A DNA stretch of 64,000 nucleotides from Weissella thailandensis (GTDB taxonomy: Bacteria > Bacillota > Bacilli > Lactobacillales > Lactobacillaceae). Below are positions 7,245 to 19,344 of this stretch, piece after piece. A model generated the notes under the pieces. That model had not been told where the DNA came from, did not search any database, and worked only from the letters and a program-made list of their open reading frames with translations. The position numbers and the translations under genes were made by a program. The DNA lies in NCBI RefSeq assembly GCF_005405465.1, contig NZ_BJEC01000007.1:1-64000 (forward strand), in the 5' to 3' direction. Numbering within the stretch: position 1 is the first letter of the stretch; every line of letters starts with the position of its first letter.

Positions 7245-8273
7245 ATGACAGAAACAAAAATATGGACAGTTAACGAAATGGACGCGGCGGCGCGTGCGAT
7301 TAAACGTGGTTCGTTAGTCGCTTTTCCGACAGAAACTGTTTATGGGCTTGGTGCCGACGCTTATAATGAAAAGGCAGTTGGTAAAGTATATGCAGCCAAA
7401 GGTCGTCCTTCAGATAATCCTTTGATTGTGCACGTTGCGGATCCAGAACAAGTGTCTGATTTTGCAATTGTTAATGAGCGTGCACAAAAATTGATGTCGG
7501 CTTACTGGCCAGGTCCATTGACTATGATTTTACCAGTAAAACCAGGCGTATTATCAATGACAGTCACTGGTGGACTAGATACAGTAGCCGTTCGTTTGCC
7601 TGACAATGATGCTACTCGCCAATTGATTCGTGAGAGTGGTAAGCCACTTGTTGGACCTTCAGCCAATACATCTGGAAAACCTTCACCAACATTGGCCAAG
7701 CATGTCTACCATGATTTACATGGTAAAATTGCGGGTATTTTAGATGATGGGCCAACTAAGATTGGTGTTGAGTCAACGGTGTTAGACTTATCATCGGGTA
7801 TGCCAGCAGTTTTGCGTCCTGGAAAAATTACGCCAGCACAAATAGAAGCGGTCATTGGGATGGCTATTGATTCTGAAGTTCATCACGTTGCTGATGACGA
7901 AACGCCCAAAGCACCAGGAATGAAATATCGCCACTATGCCCCTGATAAAGCAGTTTATATGGTTGCACCAGAAGATTGGACACAAGCAATTATTTGGATG
8001 CAGTCACAATTAGAACCAGTTGGACTGATGTTGACGAATGATCTAATTGAAAAGCATCAGCTAGCAGGGATGGATTTTATTTGGTCATTAGGTGATAATA
8101 ATGACACAGCTGCAGCAAAATTATTTGCCGGTTTGCGTTATTTTGATGATAAGAAGGATGTGCAAACGATTCTTGTTGCTGCTATGCCACAAGTTGATGT
8201 GAATGGCGCTTATAATAACCGCTTAGGTAAAGCATCAGGTGGACACTGGATTAGTGAGTTGTTACATGTTTAA
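7245..8273 (+). CDS. ywlC: L-threonylcarbamoyladenylate synthase (Sua5/YwlC type)
   Basis: It makes threonylcarbamoyl-AMP from threonine, bicarbonate and ATP, the first step of the t6A37 modification of ANN-decoding tRNAs. The 342-residue protein is the long Sua5 form: a YrdC domain at about 10-200 (KRGSLVAFPTETVYGLGADA, KGRPSDNPL, GPSANTSGKPSPT) plus a C-terminal Sua5 domain from about 215. TsaB and TsaD, which use the intermediate, are encoded at 54511-55236 and 56244-57269. It follows prmC after 2 bases. Confidence 0.94.
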   Translation: MTETKIWTVNEMDAAARAIKRGSLVAFPTETVYGLGADAYNEKAVGKVYAAKGRPSDNPLIVHVADPEQVSDFAIVNERAQKLMSAYWPGPLTMILPVKPGVLSMTVTGGLDTVAVRLPDNDATRQLIRESGKPLVGPSANTSGKPSPTLAKHVYHDLHGKIAGILDDGPTKIGVESTVLDLSSGMPAVLRPGKITPAQIEAVIGMAIDSEVHHVADDETPKAPGMKYRHYAPDKAVYMVAPEDWTQAIIWMQSQLEPVGLMLTNDLIEKHQLAGMDFIWSLGDNNDTAAAKLFAGLRYFDDKKDVQTILVAAMPQVDVNGAYNNRLGKASGGHWISELLHV

Positions 8274-8303
8274 GCTTTTTTGACTTAAAGGAGGTCAACC
8301 CCA

Positions 8304-9554
8304 ATGACAAATTACCGTGATTTTGATCCCGAACTATGGTCTGCAATCGATCGTGAAGCCGATCGTCAAGAACATAATATCGAGTTGATTGCTTCAGAAA
8401 ACATTGCATCTGCAGGCGTACGAGCTGCTCAAGGGAGTGTTCTAACGAATAAGTACGCTGAAGGATATCCTAATAAGCGTTACTATGGTGGTACGGAGTA
8501 TATTGATCAAGTAGAACAATTAGCGATTGATCGTGTCAAAGAATTATTCGGAGCAGAGTATGCTAATGTGCAACCTCATTCTGGTTCACAATCAAATGCT
8601 GCTGTTTATGCTGCCTTATTAGAACCTGGTGATCATGTTTTAGGACTTGACCTTAATGCTGGTGGTCATTTAACACACGGATCTGCAGTTAACTTTTCTG
8701 GTAAAACTTATCAATTCCATGCCTATGGATTAAATGATGACGAGCGAATTGATTATGATCAAGTGGCTGCATTAGCAGCAGAGTACCAACCAAAGCTAAT
8801 TGTTACTGGTGCTTCAGCTTATTCACGTTTTATTGATTTTGATCGATTCCGTGAAATTGCTGATTCTGTGGGTGCCTACTTAATGGTTGATATGGCTCAT
8901 ATTGCTGGTTTAGTTGCTGCAGGTGTGCATCCATCACCAGTTGGGATTGCTGATGTTGTGACATCAACAACGCATAAAACATTACGGGGACCACGTGGTG
9001 GCTTGATTTTGGCCAAAAAAGAATTGGGTAAGGCAATTAATTCAGCAATTTTCCCAGGTACACAAGGTGGACCATTAGAACATGTGATTGCTGGTAAAGC
9101 AACAGCTTTCTATGAAGCAATGCAACCAAGCTTTAAGGTATATGGCCAACAAGTTGTTGCTAATGCTAAAGCGATGGCCGATGTTTTTGCACAATCAGAT
9201 CTTGTACGCGTTGTTTCAGGCGGTACAGATAATCACTTGTTTAACTTGGATCTGACAAAGACAGGTATTTCTGGTAAAAAGGTTCAAAATATTTTAGATA
9301 GTGTGCATATTACAACGAACAAAGAGGCTATTCCAAATGAACCACGTAGTCCATTTGTGACATCAGGTATTCGTATTGGAACACCTGCCATTACCACCCG
9401 CGGTTTCAAAGAAGCGGATGCTAAAGAAGTTGCCGAGTTGATTTTACAGGTGCTAGCTAATCCAGAAGATGAAGCGACCCTTGCATCAGTTGAACAGTCA
9501 GTATTGGACTTAACAAGTCGATTCCCGCTATCGGGGATTGAACACGCAAATTAA
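8304..9554 (+). CDS. glyA: Serine hydroxymethyltransferase
   Basis: This PLP enzyme converts serine and tetrahydrofolate into glycine and methylene-tetrahydrofolate, the main one-carbon source for dTMP and purines. The 416-residue length is typical. The PLP lysine K225 lies in [13 protein letters not shown], and the N-terminal [11 protein letters not shown] and [11 protein letters not shown] segments are diagnostic. AAAGGAGGT lies before the ATG, within a small TTGAC/GTCAA stem-loop. It ends the tdk-ywlC gene string. The upp promoter lies in its last codons. Confidence 0.97.
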   Translation: MTNYRDFDPELWSAIDREADRQEHNIELIASENIASAGVRAAQGSVLTNKYAEGYPNKRYYGGTEYIDQVEQLAIDRVKELFGAEYANVQPHSGSQSNAAVYAALLEPGDHVLGLDLNAGGHLTHGSAVNFSGKTYQFHAYGLNDDERIDYDQVAALAAEYQPKLIVTGASAYSRFIDFDRFREIADSVGAYLMVDMAHIAGLVAAGVHPSPVGIADVVTSTTHKTLRGPRGGLILAKKELGKAINSAIFPGTQGGPLEHVIAGKATAFYEAMQPSFKVYGQQVVANAKAMADVFAQSDLVRVVSGGTDNHLFNLDLTKTGISGKKVQNILDSVHITTNKEAIPNEPRSPFVTSGIRIGTPAITTRGFKEADAKEVAELILQVLANPEDEATLASVEQSVLDLTSRFPLSGIEHAN

Positions 9555-9567
9555 AAAAGCGTATAAT
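9538..9567 (+). promoter_or_regulatory. Promoter of upp
   Basis: TTGAAC (9538-9543) and TATAAT (9562-9567) with an 18-base spacer. The -35 overlaps the end of glyA. Confidence 0.65.
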
Positions 9568-9593
9568 AGAGAAAAATGAAATGGAGCTTTGAA

Positions 9594-10223
9594 ATGAGTA
9601 AGCTAACGGTTTTTGATCACCCACTAATTCAACACAAATTAACGATTATTCGTAATAAAGATGTTGGTACAAAAGAATTTCGTGAAATTGTTGACGAAAT
9701 TGCTTCATTGATGGCTTATGAAGTAACACGTGATTTACCAGTTGAAGATGTGGTTATTGAAACACCTGTTGCAACGACAACACAAAAAACACTTGCTGGT
9801 AAGAAATTAGCAATTGTACCAATTTTGCGTGCTGGTTTGGGAATGGTTGACGGTATTATGAAGTTAATCCCTGCCGCTCGAATTGGACATATTGGTATGT
9901 ATCGTGATGAAGAATCACTTGAGCCAGTGGAGTACTTTGTAAAGTTGCCTGAAGATATTGATCAACGTGAAGTTTTGGTTGTTGATCCAATGTTAGCAAC
10001 TGGTGGATCTGCTGTGATGGCGATTGATGCATTAAAGAAGCGTGGAGCCACAAGAATTAAGCTGATTACACTAGTTTCAGCTCCAATTGGTGTTGAGACG
10101 GTGCAAAAAACTCATTCAGATGTTGATATTTATACAGCTGGTTTGGATGAGAAACTTAACGAACATGGTTATATTATTCCGGGTCTAGGTGACGCGGGTG
10201 ATCGTTTGTTTGGTACTCATTAA
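9594..10223 (+). CDS. upp: Uracil phosphoribosyltransferase
   Basis: It makes UMP from uracil and PRPP in pyrimidine salvage, working with the uracil permease encoded downstream at 11187. The ATG at 9594 is chosen because it has GGAG 7 bases upstream and gives 209 residues ([15 protein letters not shown]), the standard length. An in-frame ATG 18 bases earlier lacks a ribosome binding site. Motifs include [12 protein letters not shown] and the PRPP loop [12 protein letters not shown], and the C-terminal [10 protein letters not shown] uracil site. A strong terminator follows. Confidence 0.96.
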   Translation: MSKLTVFDHPLIQHKLTIIRNKDVGTKEFREIVDEIASLMAYEVTRDLPVEDVVIETPVATTTQKTLAGKKLAIVPILRAGLGMVDGIMKLIPAARIGHIGMYRDEESLEPVEYFVKLPEDIDQREVLVVDPMLATGGSAVMAIDALKKRGATRIKLITLVSAPIGVETVQKTHSDVDIYTAGLDEKLNEHGYIIPGLGDAGDRLFGTH

Positions 10224-10258
10224 TAACAAAATTTCATTATTAATTATTGAAATGTTGG

Positions 10259-10291
10259 GGAGGTTGGTAAATTTTTACCAACCTTTTTTTG
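10259..10291 (+). terminator. Terminator after upp
   Basis: AGGTTGGTAAA pairs with TTTACCAACCT and is followed by seven T, a textbook intrinsic terminator. Confidence 0.9.
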
Positions 10292-10313
10292 TTTTATTTG
10301 GAAAGGGGAAATT

Positions 10314-10943
10314 ATGAGAATTTTAGTATCTGGTGCAAGTGGACGAGTAGGTCATTTATTAGTCGATAAGTTGGCCGCTGCAGGGCATGAAGTCATTGCA
10401 GGTACCCGTCACTTGGATGACAAGTTTAATAGCGACAAGGTCGAGCTAGCTAATATTGATCTATTGGTCGATGAAGAGCAACTAGTAACTGAATTAACTG
10501 ATTTAAAGTTGGATGCGGTTTATTTTGTTGCTGGATCGCGAGGTAAGAATGTCTTACAAGTCGATGCTTTTGGTGCTGTTAAGTTAGAAAATGCGGCTGA
10601 AAAAGTGGGCATTAAGCGATTTATCATGTTGAGTGCATGGCAAGCCACTAATCCTAAAGCTTGGGGTGAAGAACTGAGGGATTATTATATTGCACGGTTC
10701 TTCGCTGATAATTGGTTGATGGATCACACAACATTAAATTATACGATTCTGCAACCAGGTAATTTATTAGAAGAAGCCGGTTCAGGTAAAGTGCAGTTTA
10801 ATCCAAAGACAGCGACCGCTAATAGTATTGAAAATGTTGCTGATGTATTAGCTGGCATTTTGAATGCTGAAAATACCTATGGCAAATTATTGCCAATGGG
10901 GGATGGTGAAACTGATATTGCGACAGCCATTGCAAAATTATAA
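10314..10943 (+). CDS. NAD(P)-binding protein, atypical short-chain dehydrogenase (NmrA/YwnB-like)
   Basis: The 209-residue protein starts with the Rossmann dinucleotide loop GASGRVGHLL (about 7-16) and has the strand-loop pattern of NmrA-like and YwnB-like NAD(P)H-binding proteins (FIMLSAWQATNP in the middle, YTILQPGNLLEEAG towards the end). The classical YxxxK catalytic motif of true dehydrogenases is not evident, so it may be a redox sensor or a reductase of unknown substrate. It is a single gene between the upp terminator and the PyrR-controlled leader of the permease, with GGAAAGGGG before its ATG. Confidence 0.8.
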   Translation: MRILVSGASGRVGHLLVDKLAAAGHEVIAGTRHLDDKFNSDKVELANIDLLVDEEQLVTELTDLKLDAVYFVAGSRGKNVLQVDAFGAVKLENAAEKVGIKRFIMLSAWQATNPKAWGEELRDYYIARFFADNWLMDHTTLNYTILQPGNLLEEAGSGKVQFNPKTATANSIENVADVLAGILNAENTYGKLLPMGDGETDIATAIAKL

Positions 10944-10975
10944 TAATTTAAACGTTTAACCTTTGATTAATTCTG

Positions 10976-11004
10976 TTTACTAATTTTGTTAACTGATATA
11001 TAAT
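10976..11004 (+). promoter_or_regulatory. Promoter of the uracil permease gene
   Basis: TTTACT (10976-10981) and TATAAT (10999-11004) with a 17-base spacer. Transcription would start near 11011, just before the PyrR-binding loop. Confidence 0.7.
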
Positions 11005-11017
11005 TATAACCGTTGAA

Positions 11018-11148
11018 AATAACTTTAACTTGGTCCTGTGAGGCTAATAAGATTATTTTGGTGCTGTCGTGTTGATTTGGCGGTAAGCGAAACTATCATA
11101 TTAGAGAAAACTATCAAGTTGAGGTATTTTTATACCTCAACTTTTTTA
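11018..11148 (+). promoter_or_regulatory. PyrR-dependent transcription attenuator
   Basis: The leader contains GGTCCTGTGAGGCT at 11032-11045, which fits the conserved PyrR binding loop (ARUCCNGNGAGGYU). A terminator hairpin AAGTTGAGGTA/TACCTCAACTT with a T6 tail lies at 11116-11147. CAAGTT at 11115-11120 can alternatively pair with AACTTG at 11027-11032, which would form the antiterminator. UMP-loaded PyrR is known to stabilise the anti-antiterminator and so favour termination. Here that would shut down uracil uptake when pyrimidines are plentiful. Confidence 0.85.
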
Positions 11149-11186
11149 TTTCAGGTTATAAGTTTATATATGAAAGGAAAAACACG

Positions 11187-12464
11187 ATGGAAGTTAAACG
11201 TGATGTCGTATTAGATGTGGATGAAAAGCCAGGTTTCTGGCAATGGATAGGGCTGTCGTTACAGCATATGTTCTCAATGTTTGGATCAACGGTTCTTGTC
11301 CCATTGTTGGTTGGATTGAACCCAGGGATTGCCCTGTTTAGTTCTGGTGTTGGAACACTATTGCATATTTTAATTACGAAACGTCAAATTCCTGCTTACA
11401 TGGGTTCAAGTTTTGCCTTTATTATTCCCATGGTTGCTTTGATGAAAACGACTGGTTATCCAGGTGTTGCCACTGGGGTTATATCTGTTGGTATTGTTTA
11501 TTTGATTGTGGCGGCAATTGTTGGGTTGATTGGTACTGACTGGATTGAAAAAATATTACCACCAATCGTTGTTGGTCCAATTATCATGGTTATCGGATTG
11601 TCATTATCAGGATCAGCCGCAGAATCAGCAACGTTATTAGATGGTAAATACGATATTCGCGTATTTTTAGTTGCTATGATTACGTTGGGTGTGACGATCT
11701 TCTTTAATATGTATCTGCGTGGCTTTCTAGGTTTGATTCCAATTCTATTAGGTATTATCGTTGGTTATGTTCTAGCAATTATGGTTGGCTTAGTTGATTT
11801 AAAGCCAGTTGCAGATGCGGCTTGGTTTGCCTTACCAGAATTTGATATCCCATTTGTTGATTACAAACCGGTGATGCATTGGGGCGCAGTATTAGTCATG
11901 GCGCCAATTGCATTAGTTACGATTACAGAGCATTTAGGTCATTTGATGGTTTTGGATGATTTAACAGGACGTGATTATATCAAGAATCCTGGTCTACACC
12001 GTACTTTAGCTGGTGACGGAGCTGCTTCTCTGTTTGCTGGATTAGTTGGTGGACCATCAGTGACATCTTATGGTGAAAATATTGGTGTTATGGCAATCAC
12101 GAAAGTTCACTCAGTGTACGTTTTGATTGGCGCAGCAACATTTGCGGTCCTATTTTCATTCGTTGGTAAGTTATCAGCAGTTATTCAAAGTATCCCTGGC
12201 GCCGTAACTGGTGGGGTATCATTCCTGTTATTTGGTGTCATCGCTGCATCTGGTTTACGTATCATTGTTGAAAATCAACTTGACTTTAATTCAAAGCGTA
12301 ATTTGATGATCACTTCATCAGTCTTGGTGATCGGTATTGGAAATGCCTACCTACAAATTGGTCACGGGAATAACATTGTACAGTTCTCAGGTGTTGCTAT
12401 TGCAACAGTTTTGGGTATTGTGTTGAATTTGATTTTGCCTGAAAAAGCAGCTTCTGAAAAATAA
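11187..12464 (+). CDS. pyrP: Uracil permease (NCS2 / uracil-xanthine permease family)
   Basis: This membrane symporter of the nucleobase-cation NCS2 family has 425 residues and about 12-14 hydrophobic segments. Family landmarks include the N-terminal QHMFSMFGSTVLVPLLVG, the PAYMGSSFAF segment, the substrate-site glutamate region ALVTITEHLGHL and the GGPSVTSYGENIGVMAITKV segment. The PyrR attenuator just upstream identifies uracil as the probable substrate over xanthine. Upp, encoded upstream, would trap imported uracil as UMP. GAAAGGAAA precedes the ATG. Confidence 0.92.
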   Translation: MEVKRDVVLDVDEKPGFWQWIGLSLQHMFSMFGSTVLVPLLVGLNPGIALFSSGVGTLLHILITKRQIPAYMGSSFAFIIPMVALMKTTGYPGVATGVISVGIVYLIVAAIVGLIGTDWIEKILPPIVVGPIIMVIGLSLSGSAAESATLLDGKYDIRVFLVAMITLGVTIFFNMYLRGFLGLIPILLGIIVGYVLAIMVGLVDLKPVADAAWFALPEFDIPFVDYKPVMHWGAVLVMAPIALVTITEHLGHLMVLDDLTGRDYIKNPGLHRTLAGDGAASLFAGLVGGPSVTSYGENIGVMAITKVHSVYVLIGAATFAVLFSFVGKLSAVIQSIPGAVTGGVSFLLFGVIAASGLRIIVENQLDFNSKRNLMITSSVLVIGIGNAYLQIGHGNNIVQFSGVAIATVLGIVLNLILPEKAASEK

Positions 12465-12471
12465 TAATTGA

Positions 12472-12506
12472 GAACAGTTTTTGTAAAAAAGCTGTTTTTT
12501 TATTTT
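12472..12506 (+). terminator. Terminator after pyrP
   Basis: AACAGTTTTT and AAAAAGCTGTT pair with one bulge, followed by T8. Confidence 0.75.
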
Positions 12507-12760
12507 ATTTATGACTATTTCTTTGTAGTGAATATTTCATTTTTGGATATTAAATTCGTCCTATTCTTTTTTGGAATAACAGAAATCGTGTTATAACAAG
12601 CTTTATAAAATGGCGTTTCGATAATGGGACAAATAGGGGTGATTGTTAATGATTGAATTAGCTCAAAAAAGGGGTAATATTAGGGGGTAAAAGTTAAACG
12701 GTGCTGTATGATTTTGTATACCGCTTGATGATATTTCAAAAGGGAAAGAGGTGAATTTCA
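12507..12760 (+). other. ATP synthase operon leader
   Basis: This 254-base stretch holds an extended -10 element TGTTATAAC (12589-12597; TTGGAA at 12571-12576 is a possible but close -35), so the atp transcript would have a leader of roughly 155 bases. Inside it is a 13-codon frame at 12649-12690 (MIELAQKRGNIRG) with AGGGGTG at ideal distance. A weak bulged hairpin lies around 12700-12724. No atpI gene is present. Confidence 0.5.
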
Positions 12761-13471
12761 GTGGAGGAAAGCGCAACCTTTACCATTGCAGGGTTGACGT
12801 TTGATTGGAGCGTAATTATATCAACAACAATTTCGGTGCTCGTTGTTTTTCTGTTAGCGTTTTGGATGTCTCGTAAGTTAGTAATCAAGCCATCCGGTAA
12901 GAGCAAGCAGAACATGTTAGAATGGGTCATTGATTTTACAAATAATATTGTTGATGGATCATTACCAAATAAAACTGGTAATAACTTAAAGTTCTTTGCA
13001 TTCTCGTTGTTTATGTTTATCTTTATGTCAAATCAGTTAGGAGTTGCTTTCAGCGTTAGTGTTGGCGGCGACACATTCCTTAACTCACCAACGGCTAATC
13101 CGTTGGTCACGATGACATTAGCATTGATTGCGATCAGCATTGCCCATTTCTTGGGAGTTGAGAAGCTTGGATTTAAAGGATATGTTAAGTCAGTTTATTT
13201 TTCACCATTCAGTGCATTATTGCCAATCAACTTAATCGAGCAATTCACAAGCTTTTTGACTTTGGGATTGCGTTTGTTCGGTAATATCTTTGCTGGTGAA
13301 ATGGTGCTATCACTATTGTGGCAATTGGCACAATCAGCTGGCGTTGTTTCGTTTGTACCGGCATTTTTACTAACAATGCTTTGGCAAGGATTTTCACTGT
13401 TTATCGGGGCCATTCAGGCGTTCGTCTTCGTCACTTTGACAACTGTCTATGTTTCTGAAAAGACAGAGTAA
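12761..13471 (+). CDS. atpB: F0F1 ATP synthase subunit a
   Basis: This membrane subunit forms the proton half-channels against the c-ring. The 236-residue protein has about five membrane segments and the essential arginine in LTLGLRLFGNIFAGEM (about residues 165-180). The GTG at 12761 has AGAGGTG 7 bases upstream and is the only plausible start. It is first in the atpBEFHAGDC operon. The usual atpI ahead of it is missing, as in many lactic acid bacteria. In these fermenting organisms the complex mainly pumps protons out at the cost of ATP. Confidence 0.96.
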   Translation: MEESATFTIAGLTFDWSVIISTTISVLVVFLLAFWMSRKLVIKPSGKSKQNMLEWVIDFTNNIVDGSLPNKTGNNLKFFAFSLFMFIFMSNQLGVAFSVSVGGDTFLNSPTANPLVTMTLALIAISIAHFLGVEKLGFKGYVKSVYFSPFSALLPINLIEQFTSFLTLGLRLFGNIFAGEMVLSLLWQLAQSAGVVSFVPAFLLTMLWQGFSLFIGAIQAFVFVTLTTVYVSEKTE

Positions 13472-13480
13472 CTACAGTAA

Positions 13481-13729
<249 letters not shown>

Positions 13730-13754
13730 TTGAGATACGGAGGCCAACTAAATT

Positions 13755-14270
13755 ATGTTAAATCAAATTGTTCTAGCAGGTGCTAGCGAAGGGTTGGCTT
13801 TGGGTAACATGTTGTTTGTGCTAGTGGCATTCCTAATTTTGATGCTTCTATTAAAGAAGTATGCTTGGGGTCCAGTAGTAAAAATGATGGAAAAACGTGC
13901 GGAGAAGGTCGCTCATGACTTAGACACTGCTGAAGAAGCACGTCAACAAGCCGAAGAGATGGCTTCTAAGCGTTCAACGCAGTTACAATCGGCACGTACT
14001 GAAGCTAATGGTATCGTTGCCGATGCGAAGGAAGCAGCCGGCAAGCAACGTGATCAAATCGTTGCTGACGCCCAGGCCGATGCTCAAGCTACAAAAGAAC
14101 AAGCAAGTGCACAAATTGCACAAGAACGTTCTGAAGCAATGGCTGGCGTCAAGGGTGAAGTTGCTGACCTATCAGTAACCATCGCACAAAAGATTATCCA
14201 AAAAGAACTAAAGTTAGATGATCAAAAAGCGCTTATTGACGCTTATATTGAAGGGTTAGGTAACAAGTAA
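13755..14270 (+). CDS. atpF: F0F1 ATP synthase subunit b
   Basis: This is the peripheral stalk subunit, 171 residues. It has one N-terminal membrane helix (about 14-36, GNMLFVLVAFLILMLLLK) followed by a long charged alpha-helical coiled coil rich in E, A, Q and K that dimerises and holds subunit delta. The length is typical. ACGGAGGCC serves as ribosome binding site. The stop codon shares its last base with the atpH start (TAATG), so the two are translationally coupled. Confidence 0.96.
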   Translation: MLNQIVLAGASEGLALGNMLFVLVAFLILMLLLKKYAWGPVVKMMEKRAEKVAHDLDTAEEARQQAEEMASKRSTQLQSARTEANGIVADAKEAAGKQRDQIVADAQADAQATKEQASAQIAQERSEAMAGVKGEVADLSVTIAQKIIQKELKLDDQKALIDAYIEGLGNK

Positions 14271-14812
14271 TGGCATTAGATAAAGCAACGATTGCTAAGC
14301 GATATGCCGTTGCTTTGTTCGAATTAACCCATGATCAAGGTACTGATACAGAAACGTTGGCTGAATTGTCAGCGCTTCGTGATGTATTAGAACAAAATCC
14401 AGAATTTACGAAAGCATTGCTATCTTTGCGTATTGATGAAGCTGCTAAGAAAAAAATGTTGGCGACTTTATCTGAAGGAACGAGCCAAGTCGTAGGTAAT
14501 CTAATTCAGATGACCTATGACTATCGCCGTATCCAAAACTTACCAGCGATTATTACTAAGTATGAAGAACTTGTTCATAAAGCTGCTGGTATTGTGAATG
14601 CAGAGGTACAAACAGCGGTGCCATTGAGTGATGATCAAGTTTCACGTTTGAAAGAGAAACTTGTTCAGCGTTATCAGGCTAACGAAGTGCGTTTGACGCA
14701 AAGCGTTGATGAGAACTTACTTGGTGGGGTCATTGTGAAAGCCAATGACCAAATTTTGGATGGATCATTAGCAACTAAGTTAGCTGCTATTCGTCAGAGT
14801 ATCATCCGCTAG
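14270..14812 (+). CDS. atpH: F0F1 ATP synthase subunit delta
   Basis: This 180-residue OSCP-type subunit joins the b-stalk to the top of the alpha3beta3 head. The N-terminal helical bundle (AKRYAVALFELTHDQG) and the C-terminal conserved segment LLGGVIVKANDQILDGSLATKL are both recognisable. Its ATG overlaps the atpF stop by one base. A 74-base gap separates it from atpA. That gap contains TGTGTGTGAT...ATAGACACACTA, which can fold into a small hairpin, perhaps tuning the higher expression of atpA. Confidence 0.95.
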   Translation: MALDKATIAKRYAVALFELTHDQGTDTETLAELSALRDVLEQNPEFTKALLSLRIDEAAKKKMLATLSEGTSQVVGNLIQMTYDYRRIQNLPAIITKYEELVHKAAGIVNAEVQTAVPLSDDQVSRLKEKLVQRYQANEVRLTQSVDENLLGGVIVKANDQILDGSLATKLAAIRQSIIR

Positions 14813-14856
14813 TAATCGAAATTCTAGTCGAAATTGATGTTGTGTGTGATGAATAG

Positions 14857-16398
<1,542 letters not shown>

Positions 16399-16415
16399 TA
16401 AAGGAGGGGCGATAA

Positions 16416-17297
16416 ATGGCAGCTTCTTTACAAGATATTCAACGCCGAATTGCCTCAACGAAAAAGACGCGTCAAATCACGAGTGCCATGCAAATGGTCT
16501 CGACTGCTAAATTAAGTCAAATTCAACGTCATGGTGGTTCATACACGGTTTATGCCGATGCCCTTCATGACGTTGTGGCACACCTAGCAACTGCTCATAT
16601 TGATAATGTGGCAGGTACGTTGCTTGAACAACGACACGTGTCAAAGGTGGGATTTTTAGTCCTATCATCTGACCGTGGCTTGGTTGGTGGTTATAATTCA
16701 ACGCTATTAAAGGAATTAATGGCTCGAATCAATGAACGCCAATTAACACCTGATCAGGTTGTCATTCTGGCAGTTGGTGGTAATGGTGCCGACTTCTTTA
16801 AGAAGCGCGGATTTGATGTTGCATACGAATACCGTGGTGTGTCTGATGTACCAACCTTTACAGAGGTTCGTGAAATCGTTAAGACAGCCACGACAATGTA
16901 TGATAACGAAGTCTTTGATGAATTAATCGTGGGTTATCAGCATTTCTTGAGTCGTATTTCAAATGAAGTTCGTCTAGAAAAGATGCTTCCAGTTTCAACA
17001 GAAAACTTGGAAGAATCTAAAGATGATAGTAAGTATACGGCTGACTATGAGATGGAACCATCAGCTGAAAAGATTTTGGATGTTGTGTTACCACAATATG
17101 CCGAGAGTTTAGTCTATGGTGCCATTATTGATGCGAAAACCGCTGAACATGCGGCATCTGCAAATGCGATGTCTTCAGCGACTGATAACGCCAAGGAAAT
17201 CATTGATTCACTTGGATTACAGTACAACCGTGCGCGTCAGGGTGCAATTACGACTGAAATTACAGAAATTACTGGTGGAATGGCCGCTTTGGATTAG
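16416..17297 (+). CDS. atpG: F0F1 ATP synthase subunit gamma
   Basis: This is the central rotor shaft. The N-terminal helix [20 protein letters not shown] and the C-terminal helix with the family signature [15 protein letters not shown] form the coiled coil that turns inside the hexamer. The 293-residue length is normal for lactic acid bacteria. AAAGGAGGGG gives a very strong ribosome binding site. atpD follows after 46 bases. Confidence 0.97.
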   Translation: MAASLQDIQRRIASTKKTRQITSAMQMVSTAKLSQIQRHGGSYTVYADALHDVVAHLATAHIDNVAGTLLEQRHVSKVGFLVLSSDRGLVGGYNSTLLKELMARINERQLTPDQVVILAVGGNGADFFKKRGFDVAYEYRGVSDVPTFTEVREIVKTATTMYDNEVFDELIVGYQHFLSRISNEVRLEKMLPVSTENLEESKDDSKYTADYEMEPSAEKILDVVLPQYAESLVYGAIIDAKTAEHAASANAMSSATDNAKEIIDSLGLQYNRARQGAITTEITEITGGMAALD

Positions 17298-17328
17298 AAG
17301 TATCCAGCATCAGGTTTATTACAAATGA

Positions 17329-18744
<1,416 letters not shown>

Positions 18745-18761
18745 ACAAAGGGGGCGGTGCC

Positions 18762-19178
18762 ATGAGTGAACACACCCTACATGTTAAGGTGGTAACGCCA
18801 GATGGTGTGGTGTTTGGACATGAAACTGCATCGTTGGTTGTCCTAGATACAATCAATGGTGAAGAAGGAATCATGGCGAACCATGCACCAATTATTACAT
18901 CGTTGCACATTGGCGAAGTGAAGATAATTAACGAAGAAGAAAGCTTACAAGAAACCGTTACAATCAGTGGTGGTTTTGCAGAGTTTTCTGAAAATCAATT
19001 ATCGATCGTTTCTGACAGTGCAGAGCGTTCGCAAGACATTGACGTCAAGCGTGCTGAACAAGCTAAGGAACGTGCTGAAAAGCATATAGCTGCCGGCGAT
19101 ACAGATGATGTTGAGCGTGCACAAGCTGCCTTAATGCGTGCGGTTAATCGTATTCATGCAGTTACTGGTAACAAGTAA
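18762..19178 (+). CDS. atpC: F0F1 ATP synthase subunit epsilon
   Basis: This rotor-base subunit of 138 residues can act as an inhibitor of ATP hydrolysis. The N-terminal beta-sandwich shows VKVVTPDGVVFGHE and GEEGIMANHAPIITSL. The C-terminal two-helix domain is rich in alanine, glutamate and arginine (KRAEQAKERAEKHIAAGD). AGGGGGCGGTG precedes the ATG. It is the last gene of the operon, before a strong terminator. Confidence 0.96.
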   Translation: MSEHTLHVKVVTPDGVVFGHETASLVVLDTINGEEGIMANHAPIITSLHIGEVKIINEEESLQETVTISGGFAEFSENQLSIVSDSAERSQDIDVKRAEQAKERAEKHIAAGDTDDVERAQAALMRAVNRIHAVTGNK

Positions 19179-19207
19179 CTAGTTGAACGAATAAACGTTT
19201 ATCAATA

Positions 19208-19251
19208 AAATACGTTCGTGTGGGAATTTTCCTGTACGGACGTATTTTTTG
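19208..19251 (+). terminator. Terminator of the ATP synthase operon
   Basis: ATACGTTCGTG pairs with TACGGACGTAT (G-U pairs included), capped by GGAA/TTCC, and is followed by T6. Confidence 0.85.
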
Positions 19252-19299
19252 TGTAAATGTCGAGTTAATAAAACTAGGTGTGTTAGTCGTCGCAAAATT

Positions 19300-19308
19300 T
19301 GATAAAAT
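19300..19308 (+). promoter_or_regulatory. Extended -10 promoter of the kinase-serS pair
   Basis: TGATAAAAT is an extended -10 element 36 bases before the kinase start. A -35 is not obvious, and there is no T-box leader ahead of this serS transcript. Confidence 0.45.
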
Positions 19309-19344
19309 AGACTTAATATTGATTAAAGAAAGTAGGACAACAGG

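Noticed and set aside
8274-8303. Glycine riboswitch before glyA
   Set aside because: Only 30 bases separate ywlC and glyA, too short for a riboswitch; just a small stem around the ribosome binding site is seen.
19252-19344. T-box leader for serS
   Set aside because: serS is cotranscribed with the kinase gene, and the upstream gap has no T-box sequence or long leader.
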